Part shown: piece after piece, positions 17,345 through 26,800 of the stretch
Layout of the letters: each line of letters opens with the position of its first letter
How positions within the stretch are numbered: position 1 is the stretch's first letter
DNA from: Bacillus sp. V2I10
Lineage (GTDB): Bacteria; Bacillota; Bacilli; Bacillales; Bacillaceae
DNA length: 64,000 nt
Direction of reading: 5' to 3'
NCBI RefSeq assembly: GCF_030817055.1
Contig: NZ_JAUSYV010000001.1
Span: forward strand, 1,574,001-1,638,000
Notes under the pieces: generated by a model
What the model was told of the DNA's origin: nothing
The model's input: only the letters and a program-made list of their open reading frames with translations
Databases searched by the model: none
Position numbers and translations under genes: made by a program

Positions 17345-18922
17345 ATGTTGAGAGATGAGCTAATTGCGCCTGAAAACTATAACCTAGTAGAAGAAGTAGA
17401 AAAGCATGCAAAAGATGCAGAACGAATCGCATTGAAGTGGGAGAATGAAAAAGGCGATAAAGAAGAGCTTACATACGGACAGCTTCTTGATAAAGCAAAC
17501 AGAATTGGAAGCGCTTTATTAAATAAAGGTCTAATGCAGGGAGATAAAATTCTTGTCATCATTCCCCGTTTTCCTGAAGCCTATGCAGCGTACTTAGGGG
17601 CATTAAAGGCTGGCTTTGTTGTCATCCCAAGCTCGGAAATGCTGCGCACTAAAGATCTTCAATATCGTGTGACCCACGGAGATGTGAAAGCCATCATCTC
17701 TTATACGGATTTCACAGAGGAATGCAAAGGAATAAATGAATTTGATTCCCTCCTTAAATTTTCAATTGGAGGAAAAGCTGAAGGCTGGTACTCTCTTGAA
17801 GATGAAGCAGCGAAGGAATCAGGAGAGCTAAAGCTTGCGGAGACCAAAAGGGACAGTCACGCCTTTTTATCCTACACGTCAGGCACTACGGGCAATCCCA
17901 AAGGGGTCGTACATACACACGGCTGGGCTTTTGCTCATTTAAAAACAGCAGCTGCGAATTGGCTGAGCATTGAAGAAAATGACGTCGTATGGGCAACGGC
18001 AGGACCGGGCTGGCAAAAATGGATCTGGAGCCCCTTCTTATCGGTGCTTGGATCAGGTGCAACAGGACTTGTCTATAATGGGCGGTTTGAGCCTAAGAAA
18101 TATCTTCAGCTGCTGCAGGATTATAAAGTTAACGTATTATGCTGCACACCGACTGAATATCGTCTGATGGCTAAGGTAGACAATTTAAAAGAATACTCTC
18201 TTCCTTCTCTGCACAGTGCTGTTTCTGCTGGTGAGCCTTTAAACAGGGAAGTTATTGATACATTTAGAAATTACTTTAACATCGAAGTGCGTGATGGTTA
18301 CGGACAGACGGAAAATACCCTGCTCGTCGGTGTGATGAAGGGCATGGAAGTAAAGCCAGGCTCAATGGGCAAGCCTACTCCTGGAAATAAGGTCGAAATC
18401 ATTGATGATGAAGGAAACATCTGCAAAGTCGGAGATGTAGGTGATATTGCAGTCCATGTTGATACACCAGCTTTATTTAAAGAGTATTATAAAGACGCCG
18501 AGCGAACGGCTATGCAATTTAGAGGCAGTTTTTATATTACCGGGGATAGAGCAAAAAAAGATGAAGACGGCTATTTCTGGTTTGAGGGAAGACGGGATGA
18601 TATCATCATCAGTTCAGGATATACAATTGGACCGTTTGAGGTTGAAGACGCACTCGTCAAACATCCTTTTGTAAAAGAGTGCGCTGTTGTCGCAAGTCCG
18701 GATGAGCTTCGCGGGAGCATCGTAAAAGCGTATGTTGTCCTGCAGGATGATGTGGATGAGAGCTCGCCGGAACTTATACCTGTCTTGCAGGATCATGTGA
18801 AAGAGCTTACAGCTCCTTATAAATACCCGCGCAAAATTGAATTTGTTTCTGAATTGCCTAAAACGACTTCCGGCAAAATCAGAAGAATTGAATTAAGGCA
18901 GAAGGAGCTTGCAGAAGCATAA
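17345..18922 (+). CDS. ytcI: AMP-forming acyl-CoA synthetase (YtcI/MbcS-like)
   Basis: 525 aa ANL-superfamily enzyme. The P-loop-like YTSGTTGNPKGVVHTHGW (A3), DGYGQTEN, and the C-terminal KTTSGKIRRIELR with the catalytic lysine are present. It activates a short or branched acid to acyl-AMP and then acyl-CoA. The place between sspA and a YtcJ-type amidohydrolase is that of B. subtilis ytcI, described as a methylbutyryl-type (MbcS) enzyme that can feed branched-chain fatty acid synthesis. GGAGGGG precedes the ATG. Substrate is inferred from position. Confidence 0.85.
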   Translation: MLRDELIAPENYNLVEEVEKHAKDAERIALKWENEKGDKEELTYGQLLDKANRIGSALLNKGLMQGDKILVIIPRFPEAYAAYLGALKAGFVVIPSSEMLRTKDLQYRVTHGDVKAIISYTDFTEECKGINEFDSLLKFSIGGKAEGWYSLEDEAAKESGELKLAETKRDSHAFLSYTSGTTGNPKGVVHTHGWAFAHLKTAAANWLSIEENDVVWATAGPGWQKWIWSPFLSVLGSGATGLVYNGRFEPKKYLQLLQDYKVNVLCCTPTEYRLMAKVDNLKEYSLPSLHSAVSAGEPLNREVIDTFRNYFNIEVRDGYGQTENTLLVGVMKGMEVKPGSMGKPTPGNKVEIIDDEGNICKVGDVGDIAVHVDTPALFKEYYKDAERTAMQFRGSFYITGDRAKKDEDGYFWFEGRRDDIIISSGYTIGPFEVEDALVKHPFVKECAVVASPDELRGSIVKAYVVLQDDVDESSPELIPVLQDHVKELTAPYKYPRKIEFVSELPKTTSGKIRRIELRQKELAEA

Positions 18923-18931
18923 TAGGCAAAT

Positions 18932-18961
18932 AAACCAGACGGATGACTCTGTCTGGTTTTT
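18932..18961 (+). terminator. Terminator after ytcI
   Basis: AAACCAGAC / GTCTGGTTT stem followed by T run. Confidence 0.85.
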
Positions 18962-19014
18962 CAATGCGCCGAGTGATAACATATATTGAAAAAGAAAGCT
19001 GGAGGAATGTCACC

Positions 19015-20601
19015 GTGGGCACGCTTTGGTTTGGCGGAACAATTTATACTTTAATAGAAGAAAACGATACGGTTGAAGCGGTCTATGTTGAAAATGGCCT
19101 TGTAGTGGCTGCCGGGGATGAGGAAAAGCTCCGGACTGATTACCCGTGCACGGATGAAATAAATCTTGAAGGCAGCATCATGATTCCGGGATTTACAGAC
19201 AGCCATATGCATTTAATGGGTCATGGTGAAAAACTGATCCGTTTGGATTTTACTGGCATGACTTCATCTGATCAGGTCATTCAGAGTCTTCGCAAGAGGG
19301 CAGAAGGACTTGAGCCGGGAACGTGGATTGTTGGTGAAGGGTGGAATGAAAATCAGTTTGAAGATAAAAAGATTATTCATCGCAGAGAGCTTGATGAAGT
19401 AACTTGCACACACCCTTTGATGCTAAAACGAATTTGCCATCATGCAGTCATCGTTAATACCAAAGCAATGAAACTTGCCGGAATAACTCCTGCTACCCCA
19501 GACCCTGAAGGCGGCGTTATCGTAAAAGATCCTGACGGAAATCCGACAGGCTACTTGCTTGATCAGGCACAAGAACTTGTTTTTCAGGCGCAGCCTCAAG
19601 TATCTGATGCTTACTTAAAAGAAGCATTAATGAAATCGATAGAGGATTGCCACAAAAAAGGTCTTGTAGGCGGACATACAGAGGATTTAGCCTATTATGG
19701 AAGCCTTGAAAATACATTGATGGCATATGATGAAGTCATGAATCATGAAAAAAAGAAATTCAGAGCTCATTTGCTTGTCCATCATTTAGTGGCAGATGAA
19801 TTTAAGCAAAAGGAAAGAAATCTTGGGCCATTTATTGAATTTGGGGCAATGAAGCTCTTTGCAGACGGTGCGCTTGGAGGGAGAACAGCTCTATTAAGCG
19901 GTCCGTACTACGATGATCCTGAAACAAACGGAGTGAGCATTCATTCTGATGAAAACCTGAAACGCCTGATTCAAACAGCAAGAAACTACGAAATGGAAGC
20001 GGCTATTCATACGATTGGCGATTTAGCTTTCGAAAAGGCTCTTGATGCCATTGAAGCATATCCTCCTGTGAAAAAGAATCAGCATGACCGGCTTATACAT
20101 GCCCAAATCTTAAGAAGAGACTTAATTGAAAGAGCCAAAAAACTGCCGATTATATTGGATATTCAGCCTCGATTCGTCTCAAGTGATTTTCCATGGGTGA
20201 TTGACAGAATTGGCGAGGATAGAATGAAGGATTGCTACGCTTGGAAAACGCTGATATCAGAAGGATTGAAATGTGCAGGAGGTTCAGATGCCCCTATTGA
20301 GCCAATTGATCCTCTTCTCGGAATTTATTCGGCAGTCAAGCGAGAAAGCATTTACGATCAACAAGTATATATGCCTGAAGAGAAGCTTTCTGTGTATGAA
20401 GCGGTAGAGCTTTACACAAAAGGCAGCGCTTATGCCATACATCACGAAAATGACCGTGGGTGTATTGCAAAGGGATTTTCAGCTGACTTCACCGTGCTGA
20501 ACCGGGATATTTTTAAAGATGACGCATTGCTCGAAACAGAAGTGGTTATGACGGTTGTAGACAATACCATTGTATATAAAAGAGAAAGACATGCAAAATA
20601 A
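19015..20601 (+). CDS. ytcJ: Amidohydrolase 3 family protein (YtcJ-like)
   Basis: 528 aa. The metal motif DSHMHLMGHG is near residue 66 and GGSDAPIEPIDPLLG near 423, as in the YtcJ/Nfd amidohydrolase group. It hydrolyses an unknown amide-type compound in the cytosol; no signal peptide. The GTG at 19015 with TGGAGGA upstream gives the family length (529 in B. subtilis); the ATG at 18943 lies inside the ytcI terminator and is rejected. Confidence 0.85.
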   Translation: MGTLWFGGTIYTLIEENDTVEAVYVENGLVVAAGDEEKLRTDYPCTDEINLEGSIMIPGFTDSHMHLMGHGEKLIRLDFTGMTSSDQVIQSLRKRAEGLEPGTWIVGEGWNENQFEDKKIIHRRELDEVTCTHPLMLKRICHHAVIVNTKAMKLAGITPATPDPEGGVIVKDPDGNPTGYLLDQAQELVFQAQPQVSDAYLKEALMKSIEDCHKKGLVGGHTEDLAYYGSLENTLMAYDEVMNHEKKKFRAHLLVHHLVADEFKQKERNLGPFIEFGAMKLFADGALGGRTALLSGPYYDDPETNGVSIHSDENLKRLIQTARNYEMEAAIHTIGDLAFEKALDAIEAYPPVKKNQHDRLIHAQILRRDLIERAKKLPIILDIQPRFVSSDFPWVIDRIGEDRMKDCYAWKTLISEGLKCAGGSDAPIEPIDPLLGIYSAVKRESIYDQQVYMPEEKLSVYEAVELYTKGSAYAIHHENDRGCIAKGFSADFTVLNRDIFKDDALLETEVVMTVVDNTIVYKRERHAK

Positions 20602-20622
20602 GCTTCATGTCTTTCTCTTTTC
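20581..20622 (+). terminator. ytcJ terminator overlapping the stop codon
   Basis: AGAGAAAGACATG / CATGTCTTTCTCT, 13-bp perfect stem; its left arm is the last coding bases of ytcJ. Confidence 0.8.
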
Positions 20623-20689
20623 TTGACTTTTGGAACAGCTTTCAGTGCTACTTAATTTGGCCAATTTTCGGATCCAATGAATCACTGAA

Positions 20690-20880
20690 TCTTGGCTAAA
20701 TAAAGGTCATTTCGGCTGGGAAATTAGAATTTAGCTAGGGTCCTAATAATATAGGCGAAAGGAAAAAAATCGTCTGCTAATAAATTATTGAAAATAGCTA
20801 ATAAATTCAATAAATCGGCTAAATAAAATCAAATTACCGCTAATAAAACTGGGATTTCCGCTAAATAAGCAGATGCAGTT
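20690..20880. repeat. 21-bp periodic repeat array (GCTAATAAA)
   Basis: GCTAA(A)TAA begins at 20776, 20797, 20818, 20839 and 20860, an exact 21-bp step. Weaker units (GCTAGGG, GGCTGGG, GGCTAAATAAA) continue upstream to about 20695. No gene covers it. Confidence 0.8.
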
Positions 20881-20934
20881 TGATGTTTTTCGCCAGATCG
20901 GCTCCGTTTTATGCAGATTATTATCTGACCGTGG

Positions 20935-21054
20935 TGTCCAGCTCCACCTCCCATCCCCTCGGTCAGAACAGATTCACCGAAAAAGTCAAACCTGGACTTT
21001 TCCGGTGAATCCTTATCTGCCATGCCTGGGCTAAACAGTCGGCTCCGCTTTTCT
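20935..21054 (-). repeat. Long palindromic dispersed repeat, copy A
   Basis: Shares about 120 bp with copy B at 35984-36108. An internal hairpin has 17-nt arms at 20971-20987 and 20995-21011 with one mismatch. The flanks (CTCCTCGGTCAGAAC-like and GCGGAGCCGA-like) are shared with the shorter copies C, D and E. It lies directly after nadF on the minus strand. Confidence 0.75.
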
Positions 21055-21056
21055 AA

Positions 21057-21860
21057 TTATAAAAACGTCCGCTTCACTTTTTCCCAGAATGAATTATCTT
21101 TTAGTTTTACCGTTTTAATTATTGAGTGACTTAGTGACAGTTCAATTTTTTCGACGTGGCGGATGCTTAGTGCGTCATTATCCATGCCGATTACGGGATG
21201 GTCATTACCATCCTGGACAATTTTCAGAGTCAATTTTCTGTCTGCGCTTAAGATGAATGGAGATCCGAGTGTTCGGTATTTATTGTTATTAAGTGACGCA
21301 AGCTCACTTACTTGAAGACATGGAAGGAGCGGATCAACTACAGCACCCTGTACAGATTTATTGTAGGCGGTGCTTCCTGTAGGCGTGGAAATAATCATGC
21401 CGTCTCCTCTGAATGTTTCAAAATGAAGGCCGTCAATGAAAACATCAATGACAAATGTTTTGATAATGCCAGAGCGAATGGAGCATTCATTCAGACACTT
21501 AAAGGTCGTGTGGCCGTCAATTGTAACATCGAGAATCGGATAGCGTCTTACTTCGATTTGCGCTTCTTTCATTGCTTCAATGATTTTATCTGTTTCTTCG
21601 ATTTTAAAGTCACAGTACAGGCTTACCGTTCCTTTAACTGAAATACCCACATATAGACAGTCATCTCTGAAATTCGTTTTTCTTACAGCCTGAAGAAACG
21701 TGCCGTCACCGCCTATGCTTACGATTATATTTGCCTGTTTTGAATCCGGTACAACGGTAAATCCCTGTTCTTCAGCAAGAGAGGTAAGCCCTTTCACTTT
21801 ATGTACGAGTTCGTCCTCTTTTTTGTAATAAAAATAAACGTTGCGGCGATTATCTGTCAT
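21057..21860 (-). CDS. nadF: NAD kinase 2 (NadF/PpnK type)
   Basis: 267 aa. It has the ATP-binding GGDGTFLQA motif near residue 50, NECSIRSG, and the second conserved region GDGMIISTPTGSTAYNKS. It phosphorylates NAD to NADP. TAAGGAGGA precedes the ATG. The place next to sppA is that of B. subtilis nadF (ytdI). It is the shorter second NAD kinase paralogue of bacilli. Confidence 0.92.
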   Translation of the reverse strand: MTDNRRNVYFYYKKEDELVHKVKGLTSLAEEQGFTVVPDSKQANIIVSIGGDGTFLQAVRKTNFRDDCLYVGISVKGTVSLYCDFKIEETDKIIEAMKEAQIEVRRYPILDVTIDGHTTFKCLNECSIRSGIIKTFVIDVFIDGLHFETFRGDGMIISTPTGSTAYNKSVQGAVVDPLLPCLQVSELASLNNNKYRTLGSPFILSADRKLTLKIVQDGNDHPVIGMDNDALSIRHVEKIELSLSHSIIKTVKLKDNSFWEKVKRTFL

Positions 21861-22108
21861 GTTAGTCCTCCTTAATGTTGGAAAAGTTACACAATCTTAG
21901 CAAATGGTGTTACAATACTTTATGGTATTTAGTTTACCATTTCTAACATAAATATTGAAAGAATTGCACGTTTTTTATGATCTCTTTTCGTAAAATTGGT
22001 TGTTTTAAGTGCTTAAGATAAGTCCGTAGACGGGAACAAATTTTATGTGAAAAACAACAATAAAATGCGAAAACAGTTAAGTCTTGCGAAAATCAGGGAG
22101 GAATCATC

Positions 22109-23113
22109 ATGAATGGAAAACGATGGGGGGCCCTTGTCATTGCTGCTGTCCTGTTTGGTATTTCAGCAGTAGTCAGCTTAACCAATATGGCTTTGGCAAA
22201 CAGCAATGCTTTTACAAATGCTCTCACAGCGAATGAAGAGTTTACCGAAACGGTTTTGGAACCCGGAAATGAATCTAAAAAAATTGTTGTCCTTGAAGTG
22301 AACGGAGTCATTCAGGATACAGGCGAAAATGTCACTTCATTTTTTGAAACGGCGGGTTATCATCATCAGCAATTTTTAGATATGATTGATGCTGCTGCGA
22401 AAGATAAAAGTGTTCGCGGCATTATGCTGAAAGTGAATTCTCCTGGTGGAGGAGTCGTTGAAAGTGCAGAAATACATAAGCATTTAATCGAGGCAAAAGA
22501 AAAACACAAGAAAAGTATCTATGTTTCTATGGGTACCTCTGCTGCTTCTGGAGGATATTATATCTCAGCTCCAGCTGATAAAATCTATGCGGCGCCTGAT
22601 ACATTGACAGGCTCATTAGGAGTTATTATGCAGGGTATTAACTACAGCGGTCTTGCAGAAAAGTACGGCGTGAAATTTGAAACGGTGAAAAGCGGAGAGT
22701 TTAAAGACATTATGTCTCCTGCACGTGAAATGACGCCAGAAGACAGAGAAATTCTGCAGACGATGGTTGATAATGCATATCAGGGCTTTGTTGATGTGAT
22801 TGCCGACGGACGCGGTTTGTCTGACGGGGAAGTGCGCAAACTTGCTGATGGACGAATTTATGATGGACGTCAGGCTAAGGAATTAAACTTAATTGATGAA
22901 CTGGGTTTTTCCGATGATGCACTTAAAGGTATGAAAAAAGATCTGAAGTTAGAAGGCGCTCACGTTATTGAATATGAAACAAGTGCAGGCCTCGATTCAT
23001 TGCTTGCACTTGGCGCCAATAAAGTGTTCAGCGAGGAATTTGAGCTGATGGGATTATACCGCTTTTTCTCACAATCTAATTCACCGCGGATGATGTACCT
23101 GTATTCAGAATAA
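22109..23113 (+). CDS. sppA: Signal peptide peptidase SppA
   Basis: 334 aa, a single N-terminal membrane helix, then a Clp-fold peptidase facing outwards. The catalytic dyad is visible: Ser147 in SAASGGYY and Lys199 in KSGEFKD, the same numbering as B. subtilis SppA. It degrades cleaved signal peptides and is linked to lantibiotic resistance. GGGAGGA lies before the ATG. First gene of the run sppA-yteJ-ytfI-gerW. Confidence 0.95.
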   Translation: MNGKRWGALVIAAVLFGISAVVSLTNMALANSNAFTNALTANEEFTETVLEPGNESKKIVVLEVNGVIQDTGENVTSFFETAGYHHQQFLDMIDAAAKDKSVRGIMLKVNSPGGGVVESAEIHKHLIEAKEKHKKSIYVSMGTSAASGGYYISAPADKIYAAPDTLTGSLGVIMQGINYSGLAEKYGVKFETVKSGEFKDIMSPAREMTPEDREILQTMVDNAYQGFVDVIADGRGLSDGEVRKLADGRIYDGRQAKELNLIDELGFSDDALKGMKKDLKLEGAHVIEYETSAGLDSLLALGANKVFSEEFELMGLYRFFSQSNSPRMMYLYSE

Positions 23114-23128
23114 GAGGAGGATTTGCAA

Positions 23129-23644
23129 ATGGATGCTACGTATGAAGAAGGACATAACCATGAGCAGCCTCTTCAGAGAATAGAAGAAAGCCATCCAGTA
23201 ATGAATGTTCATTACGCAGGCTTCTGGCTCCGGTTTTGGGCATATTTAATCGATTTAATTGTCATTGGAAGCGTAAATCGCATCGTCTTTCATCCGCTGT
23301 TTACATGGCTAGAGATTCCGACATCAGACAATTTCATTTTCTCCCCCATTCAAATTTGTACGGCTGTCTCTTTCTACCTGTACTTTGTCTTTATGACAAA
23401 GTACTTGGGTCAGACATTGGGGAAAATGGTATTTGGGCTTAAGGTCATATCTCTTAAGCATGAAAAGCTGTCGTGGAGTACCATATTATTCAGAGAGCTG
23501 ATCGGACGTTTCATTTCAAAATTCACATGGATCGGATATGCTGTCACTGCCTTTACGCCTAAAAAGCAGGGAGTACATGATCTCTTTGCAGATACAGCTG
23601 TTATAACGGAATATATGAAAAAACATGAACCTGCTGCCGAATAA
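23129..23644 (+). CDS. yteJ: RDD-family membrane protein YteJ
   Basis: 171 aa with three to four hydrophobic segments. The RDD signature is seen as RFWAYLIDLIVIG and later GQTLGKMVFGLKV. The ATG at 23129 sits 8 nt after GAGGAGGAT; the in-frame TTG at 23123 is too close to that RBS. It follows sppA by 15 nt. In B. subtilis YteJ works with SppA (reported to restrain it), which fits the coupling. Confidence 0.88.
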   Translation: MDATYEEGHNHEQPLQRIEESHPVMNVHYAGFWLRFWAYLIDLIVIGSVNRIVFHPLFTWLEIPTSDNFIFSPIQICTAVSFYLYFVFMTKYLGQTLGKMVFGLKVISLKHEKLSWSTILFRELIGRFISKFTWIGYAVTAFTPKKQGVHDLFADTAVITEYMKKHEPAAE

Positions 23645-23702
23645 TGGCTGCAGGTTTATTTTTTTTTTAGGAAGGTGATAATGAATGATTGAAAGGTTGT
23701 GA

Positions 23703-24404
23703 ATGAAGGTGTTATGGATCTGGATTATTGCATGTGCACTTTTTTTGTTCTTTCTTTTCCTTACTTTTATGAAAATAACGGTTATTTTCGATTTAAAACA
23801 TGTGGGTGATGATGATGAAATAAAAGTCAAACTGAAAGCCGTATTCGGGCTGCTGAAGTATACCATCAAAATCCCATTAATAAAAGTAGATCCCAATGGC
23901 CCAAATCTCATTTTAAAGGAAGAGAAAAAAATGGGTATGGCGAGCAAGCCGAAAGAAAAAGATGAAAAAATCTCACCTGATGATTTTTTGACGGATATAA
24001 AGGATTTTAAAGAACTGACAGAGCATATTGTTCATTTACATGCTATCATCCGGAAATTTTTACAGCATGTGCAAATTGTTAAATTTGAATGGCGCTCTCA
24101 GTTAGGGACCGGAGATGCTGCGACTACAGGTATGCTTATTGGTCCGGGCTGGACAATAAAAGGAGCAGCGGTAGCGGTTATCAGTGCCCATATGAAGCTG
24201 AAAAGCCAGCCAATTCTATCAATTGAACCAAATTTTTATCAAAAAAGTTCAAAAACGATCCTTTCATGTATGCTTCACTTTCGAACCGGGCATGCTATGG
24301 TAGCGGGATTACGCTTGCTCAAATATTGGAGAGGCGGACGTCCAATCTTTAGTAATCAGCAACTTTCTTTTCTTTCTAAAGAAAAGAAAAATAAACCAGC
24401 TTAG
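23703..24404 (+). CDS. ytfI: DUF2953 family membrane-anchored protein YtfI
   Basis: 233 aa with one strong N-terminal helix (WIWIIACALFLFFLFLTF) and a soluble Lys-rich remainder; the fold of the middle (WRSQLGTGDAATTG...) is typical of DUF2953. Function is unknown; the family is sporulation-associated by context. It stands directly before gerW. RBS is weak (AAAGG). Confidence 0.8.
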   Translation: MKVLWIWIIACALFLFFLFLTFMKITVIFDLKHVGDDDEIKVKLKAVFGLLKYTIKIPLIKVDPNGPNLILKEEKKMGMASKPKEKDEKISPDDFLTDIKDFKELTEHIVHLHAIIRKFLQHVQIVKFEWRSQLGTGDAATTGMLIGPGWTIKGAAVAVISAHMKLKSQPILSIEPNFYQKSSKTILSCMLHFRTGHAMVAGLRLLKYWRGGRPIFSNQQLSFLSKEKKNKPA

Positions 24405-24419
24405 AGGAGGCTACTTATC

Positions 24420-24887
24420 ATGAGTGATCATCCGATTCAAGGACTTATGAAAACAGCTATGGAAAACCTGAAACAAATGATTGATGTGAACACGATCATT
24501 GGCGATCCTGTAGAAACACCTGATGGCAGCGTCATTTTAACAGTTTCAAAGGTTGGCTTTGGTTTTGCTGCTGGCGGAAGTGAATTTAACGCCTCAGGCA
24601 GCGAGGAAAAAAATCATACTGGAACAGGCGGGTCAGCGGGAGGTCAGAAATTACCTTTTGGCGGAGGCAGCGGCGGCGGTGTTTCCATTACTCCGATTGC
24701 ATTTTTAATTGTTGGCACAAATGGCGTAAAGATGCTTCATTTAGATGAAAGCACGCATTTATACGAAAAGATTCTGGATACTGCTCCTCAGGCGGTAGAG
24801 AAAATTCAGGGGATTTTCAAAAAAAATCGCAGTGGCCAAAATCAATCAATGGATCAGCAGAAGCAAAAAGAAGATTTTGATATTTAA
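24420..24887 (+). CDS. gerW: Spore germination protein GerW (YtfJ)
   Basis: 155 aa. The family core DPVETPDGSVILTVSKVGFG and a Gly-rich stretch (GGGSGGG) followed by VSITPIAFLIV are diagnostic of YtfJ. GerW acts in germination. AGAGGAGGC precedes the ATG, and it ends the sppA operon at a terminator. Confidence 0.92.
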   Translation: MSDHPIQGLMKTAMENLKQMIDVNTIIGDPVETPDGSVILTVSKVGFGFAAGGSEFNASGSEEKNHTGTGGSAGGQKLPFGGGSGGGVSITPIAFLIVGTNGVKMLHLDESTHLYEKILDTAPQAVEKIQGIFKKNRSGQNQSMDQQKQKEDFDI

Positions 24888-24895
24888 TAACAGGC

Positions 24896-24926
24896 GCCAG
24901 TCATTTAATTGACTGGCATTTTTTTA
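24896..24926 (+). terminator. gerW terminator
   Basis: GCCAGTCA / TGACTGGC stem followed by TTTTTTT. Confidence 0.85.
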
Positions 24927-25008
24927 TGAAATCCGCGCCGCATGTTTGAGTAAACGTTTATTTCCCATTTAATAATTTAAATATTTTGTAAATAGATAGG
25001 CGTAAACA

Positions 25009-25037
25009 TTGCAAACGCGCTTTAATCAAGCTATATT
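25009..25037 (+). promoter_or_regulatory. Sigma-A promoter of tpx
   Basis: TTGCAA, 17-nt spacer, TATATT. Confidence 0.65.
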
Positions 25038-25072
25038 AACACTGTACATACTTATTGGGGAGGAGTTTTTTT

Positions 25073-25573
25073 ATGGCATCTATTACATTTAAACAAAATC
25101 CGGTAACGCTTATTGGCAATGAGGTAAAGGTTGGGGACACGGCTCCGAATTTCACCGTGCTTGCAAATGATATGTCTGAAGTTTCATTATCTGATTCTAA
25201 AGGTCAAGTCCGTATTCTTTCAGTTGTACCTTCCATTGATACGGGTGTATGTGATGCACAAACACGCCGTTTCAATGAAGAAGCAGCTAAATTGGATAAC
25301 TTAAAAGTAATAACTGTCAGTGTAGACCTTCCATTTGCACAAAAGCGCTGGTGTGCAGCTAACGGCATTGAAAATGTCCAAACGGTTTCTGATCACCGCG
25401 ATCTTTCTTTTGGCGAAGCGTACGGTGTGCATATCCAGGAATTAAGACTGCTGGCTCGTGCTGTTTTTGTAGTTGACACCAATGATAAAGTGACATACGT
25501 TGAATACGTAAGTGAAGCAACAGATCACCCTAATTACGATGCTGCAATTGAGGCTGCTAAAGCTGCAAACTGA
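25073..25573 (+). CDS. tpx: Thiol peroxidase
   Basis: 166 aa peroxiredoxin. The peroxidatic Cys60 lies in PSIDTGVCDAQTRRF and the resolving Cys94 in KRWCAANG, the atypical two-cysteine Tpx arrangement. It reduces peroxides using thioredoxin. The ATG at 25073 with GGGGAGGAG upstream is preferred to the ATG at 25055, which lies before the RBS. Own promoter and terminator; same place as B. subtilis tpx (ytgI). Confidence 0.95.
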   Translation: MASITFKQNPVTLIGNEVKVGDTAPNFTVLANDMSEVSLSDSKGQVRILSVVPSIDTGVCDAQTRRFNEEAAKLDNLKVITVSVDLPFAQKRWCAANGIENVQTVSDHRDLSFGEAYGVHIQELRLLARAVFVVDTNDKVTYVEYVSEATDHPNYDAAIEAAKAAN

Positions 25574-25581
25574 TAATTGCC

Positions 25582-25622
25582 AAAAAGAACCTCATGGCCC
25601 CGGGGCACTGAGGTTCTTTTTG
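25582..25622 (+). terminator. tpx terminator
   Basis: AAAAAGAACCTCA / TGAGGTTCTTTTT, 13-bp stem with a GC-rich 14-nt loop. Confidence 0.85.
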
Positions 25623-25715
25623 TTTGCGAAAAAGCAGGACTTGGGGTTTGCGGCTTGAAATATATATAGCTGATCAGTAGAATGGGGGATACGAACATTG
25701 AAGGAGGAAACGACC

Positions 25716-26708
25716 ATGCAAGCCGTTTCGAAAGTAGAGAAGCTGTTTAGTTTAATGAACGAATCAGCCGAATTAATTTCAAAAGAATTAAATTGTACAT
25801 ACATAGAGGCAGTAGCCGAAACTGGAGAGAATTTATTTCAAAATGAAGTACTTCAGGAGGATATGAGCGAAATCGCCAAAAAGAACCTTGCAAAGAAATA
25901 TGAGCAATTAAATATCCGTTCATATGAAAAAGAAGAAATCCGCAAAGCGTTCCAGCTCGTTATCTTAAAAGGGCTGAAAGAAGGCGCCCATGCCAATCAC
26001 CAAATGACCCCTGATACAGTGGGCTTGTTCACCGGATATCTAGTTAATAAATTTGCTTCAGATCAAAAGGAAATCTCCCTTCTCGATCCAGCTGTGGGCA
26101 CTGGGAATTTATTAACAACTGTTCTAAATCACTTGAAGCAAAAGCAAACGGAAAGCTTTGGCGTAGAAGTTGATGACCTTCTTATAAAACTTGCTTTTTT
26201 AAATGCAAATCTGGGAGAGCACTCCGTTCAGTTTTATAATCAGGACTCTCTGGAACCCCTCTATGTTGATCCTGTTGATTATGTCATTTGTGATTTGCCG
26301 ATTGGCTATTATCCGAATGATGTGGGTGCAGACAAATTTGAACTCAAGGCTGACAGCGGCCATTCCTATTCCCACCACCTCTTTATTGAGCAAAGCATTA
26401 AGTACACAAAAGCAGGCGGATATCTTTTCTTTATCGTGCCAAATCATTTATTTGAATCAAAAGAAGCTCCAAAGCTAAAGGAATACTTAAAAGAACAAGT
26501 CATAGTCCAAGGCCTTCTTCAGCTGCCAAAGTCTTTGTTCAAAGACAAACAGCATGCTAAAAGCATTTTTATCCTTCAGAAAAAGGGAGAAGGCGTCACT
26601 GCTCCTAAACACGCAATGCTTGCCGAACTTCCCAAGTTCTCAGATAAAGCAGCCATGCAGTCCATTATGAAACAGCTCGACAGCTGGTTTACAGAGAATA
26701 AAAAGTGA
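25716..26708 (+). CDS. ytxK: N6-methyltransferase-like protein YtxK
   Basis: 330 aa class I SAM-dependent methyltransferase. Motif I is LLDPAVGTGNLLTT near residue 127, and the catalytic motif is DLPIGYYP in place of the NPPF/DPPY of DNA adenine methylases. The substrate is unproven. The ATG at 25716 follows AAGGAGG at 25701 and gives the length of B. subtilis YtxK (329). It lies directly before ackA as expected. Confidence 0.88.
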   Translation: MQAVSKVEKLFSLMNESAELISKELNCTYIEAVAETGENLFQNEVLQEDMSEIAKKNLAKKYEQLNIRSYEKEEIRKAFQLVILKGLKEGAHANHQMTPDTVGLFTGYLVNKFASDQKEISLLDPAVGTGNLLTTVLNHLKQKQTESFGVEVDDLLIKLAFLNANLGEHSVQFYNQDSLEPLYVDPVDYVICDLPIGYYPNDVGADKFELKADSGHSYSHHLFIEQSIKYTKAGGYLFFIVPNHLFESKEAPKLKEYLKEQVIVQGLLQLPKSLFKDKQHAKSIFILQKKGEGVTAPKHAMLAELPKFSDKAAMQSIMKQLDSWFTENKK

Positions 26709-26763
26709 GTTAGGATGAAAAATTAATTTTACTGCTTTAAATTGAAATAAAATAGCTGAGAAT

Positions 26764-26800
26764 AAAAACGGGAAGACAGCAGATGTCTCCCCGTTTTTTT
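26764..26800 (+). terminator. Terminator after ytxK
   Basis: AAAACGGGAAGACA / TGTCTCCCCGTTTT stem followed by T run. Confidence 0.8.

Noticed and set aside
20829..21023. 64-aa minus-strand frame
   Set aside because: It lies in the palindromic element copy A and the 21-bp array; no RBS, Cys-less random composition.
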